Assembly (NCBI RefSeq): GCF_900890705.1
Contig: NZ_CAAHFH010000001.1
Location: 1,860,001 to 1,924,000 of the forward strand
Direction of reading: 5' to 3'
Source of the DNA: Pontiella sulfatireligans
GTDB taxonomy: Bacteria > Verrucomicrobiota > Kiritimatiellia > Kiritimatiellales > Pontiellaceae
DNA length: 64,000 nucleotides
Part shown: piece after piece, positions 7,044-16,734 of the stretch
Numbering within the stretch: position 1 is the first letter of the stretch
How the letters are laid out: each line of letters starts with the position of its first letter
Notes under the pieces: generated by a model
The model's input: only the letters and a program-made list of their open reading frames with translations
Told to the model about the DNA's origin: nothing
Database searches by the model: none
Made by a program: the position numbers and the translations under genes

Positions 7044-9656
7044 TCAACTTTCCGGCTGGAGCACCAGATCAACTTTATAGAACCCTTCATTTCCAACCAT
7101 TGGGAGTACAGCTTCGTTGGTCGTGATTCCGGTTCCTTCCGGCATCCACGTGCCGGCGGTGAGATTGGTTCGGCTATAGAGGTCGTAGTCGAAGCCCAGA
7201 TAATCGCCCCACGACAAGCTTAGGTTTCCAGACATTGGAAGAAGCGTAGCCGGGGCGGTTGGATCGTCGAGCCAGGCCTGCGGCGGCTTGGAGACATCAT
7301 CGGCATCCGATTTGGTGATGACGCCCGAGCCTGTGTTGTCACCGGCGTGCCACGCCTGAAGTTTTCCCAGCAGCTCGGCCGCTTTCTCCGGCATCGATTC
7401 CGAGAGGTCGAAGGCTTCTTCTTTGTCGAGTTTGACGTTGTAAAGCTCGTAGTTTTTGCCGGGCGTGGTGTACCACCAGATCAATTTATAGTCGCCGTCA
7501 CGGATGGCGCTTGAATCAAAATCGCCCGTCGAATAGGGCCGCGCGAGCGGGCAGTGCCAGAAGATCGGTTCGCCGCGGTCATAGGTCGATCCATCGAGAG
7601 CAGAAGCAAAGCTGACGCCATCGAGATGATTGCTTGGTTGCAGTGGCAGGCCGGCCAGTTCCAGACAGGTCGGATAAATATCAGTTCCATTGACGACCGC
7701 ATTTGAATTAACCATCGTTGCCACGCCTGCACCGGACACAATGAACGCTTCACGCATGCCGCCCTCGTAGAGCCAACCCTTGCCCGTGCGCAGTGGAAGG
7801 TTGGCCGTCGCCAGCTCGCGACCGTTGTAGCCGCCGCGATTGGAAAGCCCGCCGTTGTCGGCCGTAAAAATAAAGACCGTGTTTCCGGCGATACCCAGCT
7901 CGGCCACCTTGTCCATCAGCCGGCCAATGTTGGTATCGACACTTTCAATCATCGCCGCGTAGATTGGATGATCCTGCCGCATCTTTTGCTGGCCTACGCC
8001 GACGTTGATGTATTCCGGCTGATCGCCGTAGTCCATCGTTGCCAGCTTGGCCTCATACTTTGCCACCAGCCCAGCTGGTGCTTCGTAAGGCGTATGCACG
8101 CCGTAGTGCCACATGCAAAGGAACATCGGTTGGTCGGCATTTGACGACATCCAATCAAGCGCCTCGTCGGTCAGGCGATCCGTCACATACTCACCGGGCA
8201 CGCCCTCCTCTTCAAAATAAAGCGCGTCGGTGGCCAGCTCGCTGGTCGGCGCAGCAACGCCCGGCATTCGGTACGGATAAAAATAGGTCGGAGGAGCACC
8301 GGGCTTGCCTCCAGAAAAATTGACATCGAAGCCCTGATTCTGCGGAAGGTTGTCGGCGCCGTGCGTCCCGATCAGATGCCACTTGCCCGCGAAGCAGGTG
8401 GCATAGCCGCCCGCTTTAAGCGCTTCGGCGACGGTCGTGTCCCAAGGACGCAGGTTGCTCTCAGGGCCTCCCGGCACGCCGTTGGCGCCGGGGAAACGGC
8501 CGCTCATCAGGCCGTAGCGCGACGGCAGACAGCGCGGGTGCGCGGCGTAGCCTTGCGTGAAGCGCATGCCGGAGGTGGCCAACTCGTCGATGCGCGGTGT
8601 TTCATAAAATTCCGACCCTTGGATGGAAAGATCCATCCAGCCAAGATCATCGACTACGATCATCACAATATTGGTCCGGCTCGTCTGCGGAGCCGTCACG
8701 AAAATTTTAAGCGTCGCGCTATTGGTGCCGCTGATGCCGTCGGTCACCGAAACCGTCCAGTGATTCGTTCCGAGGTCGCCGGCCTGCGGTGTGCCGGAAA
8801 TCTCGCCGTTGGCGGCTACAGACAGCCAGGTGTTGGAAGGTGAAACTGAAAAGAACATGGGATCGCCGTTGGGATCAGATGCCTGGTCGGCGATCGAACC
8901 GGTATAGGGTTGGTTTGTTACAGCAGATGTTCCAATCAATGGATCAGTGATAAATATAGGAGGCAGGGGTTCACTGCTGATTTCGGCAAAAGCCACTCCC
9001 GCAATCGAACCCGAATTTTTGCCGAGATTCGCAGGGTCGTACGTAAAACTCCATGCGCTCGCCGCGGTCGTTCCATTGGTTTCGGAAAGGCTGGTGATAC
9101 GCGAGCCGGAAACACCTGTTACGGTATTGTCCAGAACCCCTTTAAGAGCCGAGCCCGACTCGATGACAACGATGTTATCATAGGTGGTTCCATCCCAGCC
9201 ATAGCTCATCGGCAAGCTTATGTTTGCATCTGAATTAAACTCAACGGCATCGCTATCCAGAAAGGCAAGGTTTCCGCTGTCCGCCGTCAGCTTGTAAAGC
9301 CAAACGCTCGCCGTAATAGAGACGGCATGAGAGACCACAAAGTCGAAGGTTCCAGGGGAATCAATGGTCAAATAGCTCACATAGGAATTCGGGTTCGGGT
9401 CTGTACCCAACTGCGAACGGGCATCCGCTTCGACAAATGTTCCGGCGGTGGAGCTAAACGTCAGCGGCACTACGCCGCCCCTTTTGTTCGAACTCACGGC
9501 CATGACCACGACATCGCCCTTCACCACCGACAACGTACCGGTGGAGGCGAATGTAGTCTTGCTTAGATTATTCAGGCTTTGAACGGTATGCGATAGATCG
9601 GCATGGACCCACGCACATGCGACAAAAGCCACCAGCAGTAATCTAAGCCTCTTCAT
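7044..9656 (-). CDS. Large secreted sulfatase with GDVVV domain and Ig-like domain
   Basis: An 870-residue secreted sulfatase. Order of parts: signal peptide (MKRLRLLLVAFVACAWVHA); an uncharacterised beta-rich domain (about 20-215) containing KGDVVVMAVSSNKRGG; a putative Ig/cadherin-like domain (about 220-305, ISGTPQAGDLGTNHWTVSV); the alkaline-phosphatase-fold sulfatase (about 320-790) starting TNIVMIVVDDLGWMD with the formylglycine motif CLPSR (Cys376); and a C-terminal domain ending PMVGNEGFYKVDL. Cys-type sulfatases hydrolyse sulfate esters after Cys is converted to formylglycine. ATG 9654-9656 with AGAGG is preferred to the TTG two codons upstream. It is the last gene of the operon, 9 bp behind the preceding sulfatase. 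Substrate unknown. Confidence 0.9.
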   Translation of the reverse strand: MKRLRLLLVAFVACAWVHADLSHTVQSLNNLSKTTFASTGTLSVVKGDVVVMAVSSNKRGGVVPLTFSSTAGTFVEADARSQLGTDPNPNSYVSYLTIDSPGTFDFVVSHAVSITASVWLYKLTADSGNLAFLDSDAVEFNSDANISLPMSYGWDGTTYDNIVVIESGSALKGVLDNTVTGVSGSRITSLSETNGTTAASAWSFTYDPANLGKNSGSIAGVAFAEISSEPLPPIFITDPLIGTSAVTNQPYTGSIADQASDPNGDPMFFSVSPSNTWLSVAANGEISGTPQAGDLGTNHWTVSVTDGISGTNSATLKIFVTAPQTSRTNIVMIVVDDLGWMDLSIQGSEFYETPRIDELATSGMRFTQGYAAHPRCLPSRYGLMSGRFPGANGVPGGPESNLRPWDTTVAEALKAGGYATCFAGKWHLIGTHGADNLPQNQGFDVNFSGGKPGAPPTYFYPYRMPGVAAPTSELATDALYFEEEGVPGEYVTDRLTDEALDWMSSNADQPMFLCMWHYGVHTPYEAPAGLVAKYEAKLATMDYGDQPEYINVGVGQQKMRQDHPIYAAMIESVDTNIGRLMDKVAELGIAGNTVFIFTADNGGLSNRGGYNGRELATANLPLRTGKGWLYEGGMREAFIVSGAGVATMVNSNAVVNGTDIYPTCLELAGLPLQPSNHLDGVSFASALDGSTYDRGEPIFWHCPLARPYSTGDFDSSAIRDGDYKLIWWYTTPGKNYELYNVKLDKEEAFDLSESMPEKAAELLGKLQAWHAGDNTGSGVITKSDADDVSKPPQAWLDDPTAPATLLPMSGNLSLSWGDYLGFDYDLYSRTNLTAGTWMPEGTGITTNEAVLPMVGNEGFYKVDLVLQPES

Positions 9657-9665
9657 GATCAACCT

Positions 9666-11060
9666 CTACTTGCTCTTCAGCAGCATGGTGCAGCCGACGC
9701 CCTCTTCGCGCATCTGCCGGGCCAGTTTTTTCATGAGCGGCTTCGAGCGTTCATCGACGGCGAGGTTCACGGTTTCGAGCGGATCGGTTTCGTAGTCGTA
9801 AAGATCGCGGCTGACCACTTCACCTTTTTTAACCCACTCAATGTAACGGTAGCGCTCCGTGCGGTAGGCATACCCCGTCATACCGCCGCGGCGAATCAGG
9901 TTTATGCTTCCGTTACGCACCGAGGTCTTCGGATTTTTCAGCATCGGCACCAGACTTCTGCCCTGCACCTGACCCGGAATTTCGAGGCCGGCCAGTTCGC
10001 ACAGCGTCGGGTAAACATCAATGAATCCGGACGGCAGCGCCGTCTTTGTGCCTTTTCCAACCTTTGGAGGAATTATGATTAACGGCGAACGAGTCGCCTG
10101 CTCCATGTTGGTGTGCTTGGCCCACTTGCCATGGTCGCCGAGATGGAAACCGTGGTCGCCCCAAATAACAATGATGGTGTTGTCGGCCAACCCGAGGCAC
10201 TCAAGGTTTGCCGTCAAACGGCCGATCAGCGTGTCGACAAAGGAAACGCAGGCATAGTAGCCATGAATCAGTTCGGCCTGTTTTTCTTCCGGTATATCAC
10301 CCTTGTTCGGGATGTCCGAATGGCCGCGCAGTTCGGCGGAATCGTCCCACGCATTCGGGGTTCCGCCCTTCGGCTTCATCTGAAAGCTGGCCAGCTTCAC
10401 ATCCGCCCGATTGTATAGATCCCAATAGGCTTTGGGTGCAATGAACGGAAGGTGCGGCTTCTTGAAGCCCACGCCGAGAAAGAACGGCTTGCCGCCCTTA
10501 GCGAGCTGGTTCATCCGTTCGATCCCGGTCTCGCAAATCTGGCGGTCATCGTGTGCCGCCTCGTCGTTGGTCGAGGCTTCGCACGAAACCTTTCCCTTGG
10601 GATTGTATCCTTTTCCAACGCCCCACGAGTAAGGAACCGACCACGAGAGCGGGTCGTCGTCGCTGCGGCCGCCTTCGACGCAGCGGTTGTCATTAATTTT
10701 CCCGGTGGCGGCGGTTTCATACCCCTTGCTTCTGAAATACTGAGGCAGGGTGACCAGATCCGGCAGGATGGCCCGCATTTGCTTGAAGCCCATCACGCCG
10801 GTGGTCTCCGGCATCAGGCTGGTCATCAGGCTGGCGCGCGACGGCCCGCAAACCGACCACTGGCAGTGGTTGTTCAGAAAGACCGTTCCCCGATCGGCCA
10901 GTTTATCGATGTTCGGCGTCTGGGCAAACTCGTCGCCGTAGCAGCCGAAGACCGGTTTGCAGTCGTCGATCGCAATGAACAACACATTGGGTTGCTGCTT
11001 GGCCTGTGCAGCCATGCTTAGACCTGTTGCCATGACGGCCGCTATAAAATATTTTTTCAT
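9666..11060 (-). CDS. Secreted sulfatase, iduronate-2-sulfatase-like
   Basis: A 464-residue single-domain sulfatase after a signal peptide (MKKYFIAAVMATGLSMAAQA). It opens with PNVLFIAIDDCKPVFGCYGD, which carries metal-binding Asp residues, and has the formylglycine motif in QWSVCGPSRASL (Cys71). The VIWGDHGFHLGDHG block and length fit the iduronate-2-sulfatase-like group (often called S1_7). The in-frame frame extends 24 codons further, but ATG 11060 has a strong AGGAGATC site and begins the signal peptide. It is closely related to the sulfatase half of the upstream fusion protein, suggesting duplication. Between the two genes is a 120-bp gap with a small AAGCCG/CGGCTT hairpin. Confidence 0.92.
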   Translation of the reverse strand: MKKYFIAAVMATGLSMAAQAKQQPNVLFIAIDDCKPVFGCYGDEFAQTPNIDKLADRGTVFLNNHCQWSVCGPSRASLMTSLMPETTGVMGFKQMRAILPDLVTLPQYFRSKGYETAATGKINDNRCVEGGRSDDDPLSWSVPYSWGVGKGYNPKGKVSCEASTNDEAAHDDRQICETGIERMNQLAKGGKPFFLGVGFKKPHLPFIAPKAYWDLYNRADVKLASFQMKPKGGTPNAWDDSAELRGHSDIPNKGDIPEEKQAELIHGYYACVSFVDTLIGRLTANLECLGLADNTIIVIWGDHGFHLGDHGKWAKHTNMEQATRSPLIIIPPKVGKGTKTALPSGFIDVYPTLCELAGLEIPGQVQGRSLVPMLKNPKTSVRNGSINLIRRGGMTGYAYRTERYRYIEWVKKGEVVSRDLYDYETDPLETVNLAVDERSKPLMKKLARQMREEGVGCTMLLKSK

Positions 11061-11180
11061 TCTGATCTCCTGTCCAATCCCGCTATGGGAAACGCCCGGC
11101 TTCTGCTCCACAAGTCGGACGAAAGCATCCATACAAACCTTAAGCCGCTAACGGCTTGAAAAGTTTGATCCTAATTTGTG

Positions 11181-14100
11181 CTACTCGGAAACATCCACCC
11201 GGATGAATTCTTCCGGCTTTGCCATCGGCCAGATATAGCTGTCGGCTTCGGTCGTCTGGTTGGTCGTCCAGATGCCGTCCACCAGATTGGTGGTCGTCAT
11301 GACATTATAGGTTACACCCGCAGCATCCGGCCACGAGACCTGATCGCCATCCAGCACCAGTCCTGCCAGCGATTTATTGGCTGGAGCCGTCGGAGCCGTG
11401 CTGGCCTTGAGACGATCACAACCACCGGATTCAGTCGGGTAGCGCATGGAACGGGAGAACTGATAGACCAATCCTTCATAACCCGTTTCGCCGGCCAGAT
11501 TGATGGTTTCCAAAGGATCCTGTTCATAGTCGTAGAGTTCACGAGCCTGGACGGTTCCGGATTCATCTATCCACTCGGTATAGCGGTAACGGTCGGTGCG
11601 ATAGGCATAACCATAGGTTCCGCTGCCGTAGTGGTTCACGACTCCGGTCTGAACCCGTGCATCGGGATCTGCAAGAACCGGAACGAGGCTGAGGCCGGCC
11701 AGCGGGCGGTTGGTTGCAACCGCTGCATTCGGCGGCTGTTCGGGAACCGGCAGCCCGGCGAGTTCACACAAGGTCGGATAGATATCCAACAACCCGACGG
11801 GCGCGTCTGTTTTTTGCCCGGCAGGATATCCCGGCGCGCTGATGATAAACGGAACGCGGGTGGCCTGCTCTAGATTGCTGTGCTTGCCCCATTCGTTGTG
11901 GTCGCCTAGGTGGAACCCATGGTCGCCCCACAGCACAATGATGGTGTTGTCGGCCAACCCGAGGGCATCCAGCTCGTCGAGCACACGACCGACCTGTTCA
12001 TCGACGTGGGAGATGCAGGCATAATATCCGTGCTGCAATGTCCGCTGCTGATCGTCCGGCAGAATGCCGTCGGTAATCGGCAGCGCATTCGTGCCGCTTA
12101 ATTCCAGATAGTAGTTATCCCGCAATTCGTGGATGTTGTTGAAGGTATACGTTGTCGCGTTCAGCATTTTGTCTGGGAATGCGGCCGGGCTGAAAGCGCT
12201 GTCATCATAGAGACTCCAGCTGGATGCCGGCGCGAGAAACGGCAGGTGCGGCTTCTTGAAGCCTACCCCGAGAAAGAACGGTTTGTTGCCGGTCGCAAGA
12301 GCATTCAACTGAGCCAACCCAGCAGTGGCAATCAGTCCGTCTGTAAAGTCGGCACCCGGCTGAGCGACGCTTTCGGCTGCCAGTTTTACAATTTTCGCGT
12401 CGGTTGTCCGCACCGCGGTCGTGCTGCCCACCCCGCTGGGGCTGGAAAAGCCATTTGACCACGACGGCGGATCATCTACGCTGCCGCCATCTTCGCTGAT
12501 GGTGCCGTCCGGATTGATGGTGCCGACGCAGCGATAGTCGTTGATTTTTCCGCTCGCAGCCGTTGCATAGCCGTGGTTGATGAAGTGTTGCGGGATGGTC
12601 ACCAGATTGGTTACTCCTTTATCGTTGTCGCGATCATTGTTTACGGCATCGCCCCGCATTTTCACGAATCCCATCACGCCGCCCTGTTCCGGCATGAGCC
12701 CGGTCATCAGGCTGGCGCGCGACGGTCCGCAGACCGACCATTGGCAATGCGCATTCTCAAAGAGCATGCCCCGCGCCGCCAGCGAATCAATGTTCGGGGT
12801 CTCGATCAATGTGTTACCGTAGCAGCCCAAAATCGGATTGATGTCGTCGATGGCAATGAACAGGACATTGGTTCCGGTATAAGGGGTTACCAAGGTGCCG
12901 ACCGAAATATGCAGCGTGGCAAAGTTGGTAGCCGTGCCATCGGACACCGATACCTTCCAGCTGTTGCTTCCCAGATCGGTCGCCAGCGGCGTGCCGGCGA
13001 GCGCACCGGTGGACGGCGCTACCGTCAACCACGACGGACCGGAAACAATACTGAAGGTCATCGCATCAAGATCACCGTCGGAAGCGTGACTGGCCAGCGT
13101 ACTGCCGGTGTAGGCGGTATCGACATAGGCACCCGCTTCTTCGATCGGATCGCTTCCAAATGTTGGAGGCGTGTTTGCCGCGCCGCTGGTCTTCTCGTAG
13201 AAGACTGCGCCTGCCCCCACATAGTTGAGAGCACCCGCATCACTGCCGTGTGCCTTGTTCCATACCGAGCCCGTCACATTGGTGCTATAAACTATGTGGC
13301 GTCCATTCGCATTCTGGGTTTCAGCATAGCCCGAAGCCTTCGAAAGCGCTGCGCCGTTCTTAGCAGCATACGACTCAATGGTTATTGCAAACTCCGGGAG
13401 TGTTTCCGGTGAGAAGTCGTAGGACAATCCGGGTGATGCCGTGTTCGCATTAAGCGTCGCCTCATCGCCCACTTCAATGAGCCCCGAACCTGCGCGCAGC
13501 ACAAAGAGCGAACTCTGGGCGGTCAGGCCGACTACAGCGGCATCAACGGTAAAGGTGTAGGAGTTCGAGTTGATGATTTCCGTATAGAAAACATAGCAGG
13601 AACGACCGTCGTTATCCCCCGGGTTGATGGTCGTTGAGTGACCGTCCACGCCTTCCGTTCCGCTCCATGTCAGCGAAAGCAGGTTCGCGGAGGTTGTCTT
13701 ATTCGGAGCCGTTGCGATGCAAACCACATCGCCGGCGTCCACTTCCACTCCCGCGAAAATAGTATCCGAGGCTGCATCATCGGTTTTAGTGATCGGGTAT
13801 CCAGCAATGATACCAATATTTCCACCGGGGCCACCGCCACCTGCTCCGGTGACGTTGATTTTCAGTACGGCGGTGTCGGCATCAAACCCGTTGGAAACCT
13901 GTACGATCCAGCTGTTCTGGCCCACATCGGTTCCCGCCGGGGTTCCGGAGAGCGTGCCGTCGGAAGCGATGGACAGCCAGTCCGGCCCTGCCACCTTGGC
14001 ATAAGTTACCGCATTGGAGGCGGTGCCGGCGATGGTCTGGCCGGTGTAGGCTGTATCCTGAGCCGCATCCGGTTTATTGATCGGGTCAACCGTAAAGAAC

Positions 14101-16361
14101 GGTGCCGGCGCTTCGCCTAGTTTTTCCAGAATTAGGTTGTCTGTAAAAATTTGGTCGCCGACGGCCCAGTTGGCGCCGCCGTTGTAGGTCTGCACGACAG
14201 CGCGCAGCTGATCGAGGTTGAAGCCGGCCGGCAGTTGGCCAACGTGCGCTTCCACCTCACTGCCGCCGTCATGGCGGTAATAGACCTTGAAGGATCCGGC
14301 AGTGCCGGCATTGTCCAAATTGTAAACCGCACGAACGCCTAGGTGATTAAGGGTCGATCCTGAGAAAGTCCCGATATTTTGATTGTTGCCGAGGTCATCG
14401 GTGGTCTCCAGACGGTACAGCGCATTGGAGCCGCCACCGCTGGTGAACACCACCCGGAACGTCGCATCGAGGTCGGCGCCGCCGGGGTCGCTGCGCACAC
14501 CAAAACCGACCCGGCCGATGCCGTTGGTCAGCGCGGCCGTGGCGGAAAAATCGCCGGCGAGATAATCGACGGAAAGCTGGAACAAGCCATTGCTTGCCCC
14601 GTCATAGCTTGAAGGATTCCTTCCTTGGAACACGCTCGGATCTACCCCGTCGGACTGCCATCGAACAGCCTCGTTCTGAATGGAGGCCAACGCATCATTT
14701 CCGAAGTTTACGCCGCCGACCAGGCCGGTGCTGACGCCTTCGGCCAGACCCGCGCCGTTGGTCAATCCGTCATAGCTCCATGCGTCCACAACCGTGGAGG
14801 CGGTGGAGTCTGAAATCTCAGAACCGAGCGTGATGACCACGGATTCGCTGTTGGTCAGGCTCAGAGAGGAGGTGGTTTCCTGCCCGTTGTAGCTGACGGT
14901 AATGTCGTAGTCGCCCTTGAAGGCGCGGAGTCCGGTTTGGCCATCGAGGCCGGAGGCCAGCTCAGCGTCGGAGTTGTAGCGGATGCGGTGGACATAGTAC
15001 CAGGCCAAGGCATTGAGCTTGACGGTGCCATCATACCAGGCCATGGCCGATTTCCATTCGTTTGTGCCGTCAGCCGTGACAGGAGCAACGGAGGGCGATT
15101 CCCCCATATAATCCCAGGCGTTCAGCCCAGTGGCGAGTGCATGGCTGTAATAGACCGTCATGGTTTCTTCAGTCATCTGCGCACGGGTGTAATCAGAGGG
15201 AGTGAACGTTCCGTCAACGTGTTTGATCTCAAACTCGGTTCCGGCCAGCTGCAAGCCATAGCGGGAGCCAAAATCATCCAAACGGCTGTATACATCCGCA
15301 GGATCGATATGCTCCCACTTGTAGCGGTTCTGGAAGCCAACGCCATGGATCGGCGCATTGCTAGCCACCAAACGGTCGATGGTGGTGAAATAGATGTCAC
15401 GGCGATCCGTGTAATAAGTGGAATTCAGCGCTGCCGATTTGGCAGAGATGATTTGATTTTCATTGATAAAGAGTTTGGTGTCCGGATCGGCCATATTGTT
15501 CGAGGCAATATTGAACCACTCCGTTTCCTGGCCATAGCCGAGGATTTGCTGAAGCAGATAGTTGCCTCGCGTTTCGTTGATGACGTCCCATTCGTAGACA
15601 TTCCACCGCCCGGCCCATTCCGCAATTTCACCATCAACGTCCGACTTGAGCGCATTCCTGTTAGCAACGCTTTGATTTCCTGCATAGGTTTCAATCGCGC
15701 CCCGAATATCATACGATGCATAGTCGGAGGTGCTGTCCGTCGACAGGTGGTCGCCGTAATCCGTGCCGGCCACACCGCCGAGATCGTTCGTGGTTCCACC
15801 GCCCGGCCACATCAAAAGGTGGGCGCGCACATCGATGTTATTATTCGCTGCCCAATTCGTAAAGGCAGGAAGATCGCTGTGCTGGCTGGTGATTTTGGGT
15901 TTGAATGCATTATTGCACCCGACCGAGTTGAACATATTGGAGGTAAAGTTTTGCCAGTAGGCGGCGGTCTGGCTCTCAGCGGAAAGGTTTCCATCCCCGT
16001 CGGTCAAATCTGCTGCGGTCGCCACGCCGCCGAATTTAAAGGCATTCTTGTTCAATTTGACTTCCACCTGCGCTCCCTGAACCGGGTTGCCAAGGGAATC
16101 CACCACCTGAATGTCGAGATTTGCCTTGCGGTGGGCATCGATGCGCGCCTGCGCCTCGGATCGCCAGGCTTCGATCCCATCCGGCTTTACAATATTGCCG
16201 AGATCCGTTCTTTCCTGCGCGGTGAGCGTGATGCCGAAGGCGCTTTCGATCTGATTGATTTCCTGGATGGTCAACGTGCCCGCCAACGCCGCACTTGTAC
16301 CCAATGCCAATAACGCGAGTGCACATACTGCACTTTGTATGGATGCTGAAAATTTCATCAT
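11181..16361 (-). CDS. GH10-sulfatase fusion, giant secreted multidomain enzyme
   Basis: A 1726-residue protein joining two enzymes in one chain. Order: signal peptide (LALLALGTSAALA); linker helix; GH10 barrel (about 75-480) with RAHLLMWPG, YEWDVINET (acid/base Glu263) and LAGTEFEIKH (nucleophile Glu376); short beta domain; LamG-like domain (about 520-745); Ig-like domain; uncharacterised domain with DAGDVVCIATAPNKT (about 855-1060); second Ig-like domain; sulfatase (about 1155-1640) with NVLFIAIDDINPILGCYG and CGPSR (Cys1211); C-terminal domain ending PMAKPEEFIRVDVSE. No stop or frameshift interrupts it. The expected action is cleavage of a sulfated, xylan-like backbone with removal of sulfate. 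First gene of a three-gene operon with its own promoter. Confidence 0.92.
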   Translation of the reverse strand: MMKFSASIQSAVCALALLALGTSAALAGTLTIQEINQIESAFGITLTAQERTDLGNIVKPDGIEAWRSEAQARIDAHRKANLDIQVVDSLGNPVQGAQVEVKLNKNAFKFGGVATAADLTDGDGNLSAESQTAAYWQNFTSNMFNSVGCNNAFKPKITSQHSDLPAFTNWAANNNIDVRAHLLMWPGGGTTNDLGGVAGTDYGDHLSTDSTSDYASYDIRGAIETYAGNQSVANRNALKSDVDGEIAEWAGRWNVYEWDVINETRGNYLLQQILGYGQETEWFNIASNNMADPDTKLFINENQIISAKSAALNSTYYTDRRDIYFTTIDRLVASNAPIHGVGFQNRYKWEHIDPADVYSRLDDFGSRYGLQLAGTEFEIKHVDGTFTPSDYTRAQMTEETMTVYYSHALATGLNAWDYMGESPSVAPVTADGTNEWKSAMAWYDGTVKLNALAWYYVHRIRYNSDAELASGLDGQTGLRAFKGDYDITVSYNGQETTSSLSLTNSESVVITLGSEISDSTASTVVDAWSYDGLTNGAGLAEGVSTGLVGGVNFGNDALASIQNEAVRWQSDGVDPSVFQGRNPSSYDGASNGLFQLSVDYLAGDFSATAALTNGIGRVGFGVRSDPGGADLDATFRVVFTSGGGSNALYRLETTDDLGNNQNIGTFSGSTLNHLGVRAVYNLDNAGTAGSFKVYYRHDGGSEVEAHVGQLPAGFNLDQLRAVVQTYNGGANWAVGDQIFTDNLILEKLGEAPAPFFTVDPINKPDAAQDTAYTGQTIAGTASNAVTYAKVAGPDWLSIASDGTLSGTPAGTDVGQNSWIVQVSNGFDADTAVLKINVTGAGGGGPGGNIGIIAGYPITKTDDAASDTIFAGVEVDAGDVVCIATAPNKTTSANLLSLTWSGTEGVDGHSTTINPGDNDGRSCYVFYTEIINSNSYTFTVDAAVVGLTAQSSLFVLRAGSGLIEVGDEATLNANTASPGLSYDFSPETLPEFAITIESYAAKNGAALSKASGYAETQNANGRHIVYSTNVTGSVWNKAHGSDAGALNYVGAGAVFYEKTSGAANTPPTFGSDPIEEAGAYVDTAYTGSTLASHASDGDLDAMTFSIVSGPSWLTVAPSTGALAGTPLATDLGSNSWKVSVSDGTATNFATLHISVGTLVTPYTGTNVLFIAIDDINPILGCYGNTLIETPNIDSLAARGMLFENAHCQWSVCGPSRASLMTGLMPEQGGVMGFVKMRGDAVNNDRDNDKGVTNLVTIPQHFINHGYATAASGKINDYRCVGTINPDGTISEDGGSVDDPPSWSNGFSSPSGVGSTTAVRTTDAKIVKLAAESVAQPGADFTDGLIATAGLAQLNALATGNKPFFLGVGFKKPHLPFLAPASSWSLYDDSAFSPAAFPDKMLNATTYTFNNIHELRDNYYLELSGTNALPITDGILPDDQQRTLQHGYYACISHVDEQVGRVLDELDALGLADNTIIVLWGDHGFHLGDHNEWGKHSNLEQATRVPFIISAPGYPAGQKTDAPVGLLDIYPTLCELAGLPVPEQPPNAAVATNRPLAGLSLVPVLADPDARVQTGVVNHYGSGTYGYAYRTDRYRYTEWIDESGTVQARELYDYEQDPLETINLAGETGYEGLVYQFSRSMRYPTESGGCDRLKASTAPTAPANKSLAGLVLDGDQVSWPDAAGVTYNVMTTTNLVDGIWTTNQTTEADSYIWPMAKPEEFIRVDVSE

Positions 16362-16734
16362 AACCTCTTTTTCTAATTTACCTACTGCAAATGACCCACT
16401 TGCATGCCGTAAATGGCATCCATCTCGCGATGCCCCCCATTATCTATATCACTCATATATCTGTACTGGGTCATTGTCAACTACTACCTGCAAGTATTAG
16501 TGCGCCTCTTGTCTGTCAAAATATTAAACCGGATTCCTGCCGCCAATATGATTCATGCGGTTTTGACCGATAAACGCCAATTAAGTTCAGGTCAAAGACC
16601 GGGGCATTTCACACGGACGAGCTGTTGATGAAGGCTATGGAGGAACACATCGGGGAAGATTCCATAAAGCGAGTCCGCGGCGTTTCAGTAGAAGCGCCCG
16701 ACCAAACACTTCCGAACCTAGCGGCTCTCGAGAT
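16362..16734. other. Intergenic region with promoter and a possible gene remnant
   Basis: The left part holds the promoter of the fusion gene. The right part, on the plus strand, has a coding-like open frame from 16574 to a TGA at 16742-16744; it includes ATG 16628 (MKAMEEHIGEDSIKRVRG) and overlaps the 3' end of the SpoIIE gene. It has charged, helix-like composition but no family I recognise and no ribosome site. It may be the tail of a lost gene. Confidence 0.35.
16452..16481 (-). promoter_or_regulatory. Sigma-70-type promoter of the GH10-sulfatase operon
   Basis: On the minus strand: TTGACA (16475-16480), a 17-bp spacer, then TATGAG (16452-16457). It shares GTTGACA-N13-GATATAT with the promoters at 24199-24228 and 46033-46062, all in front of carbohydrate genes, so a common regulator is likely. 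Confidence 0.6.
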
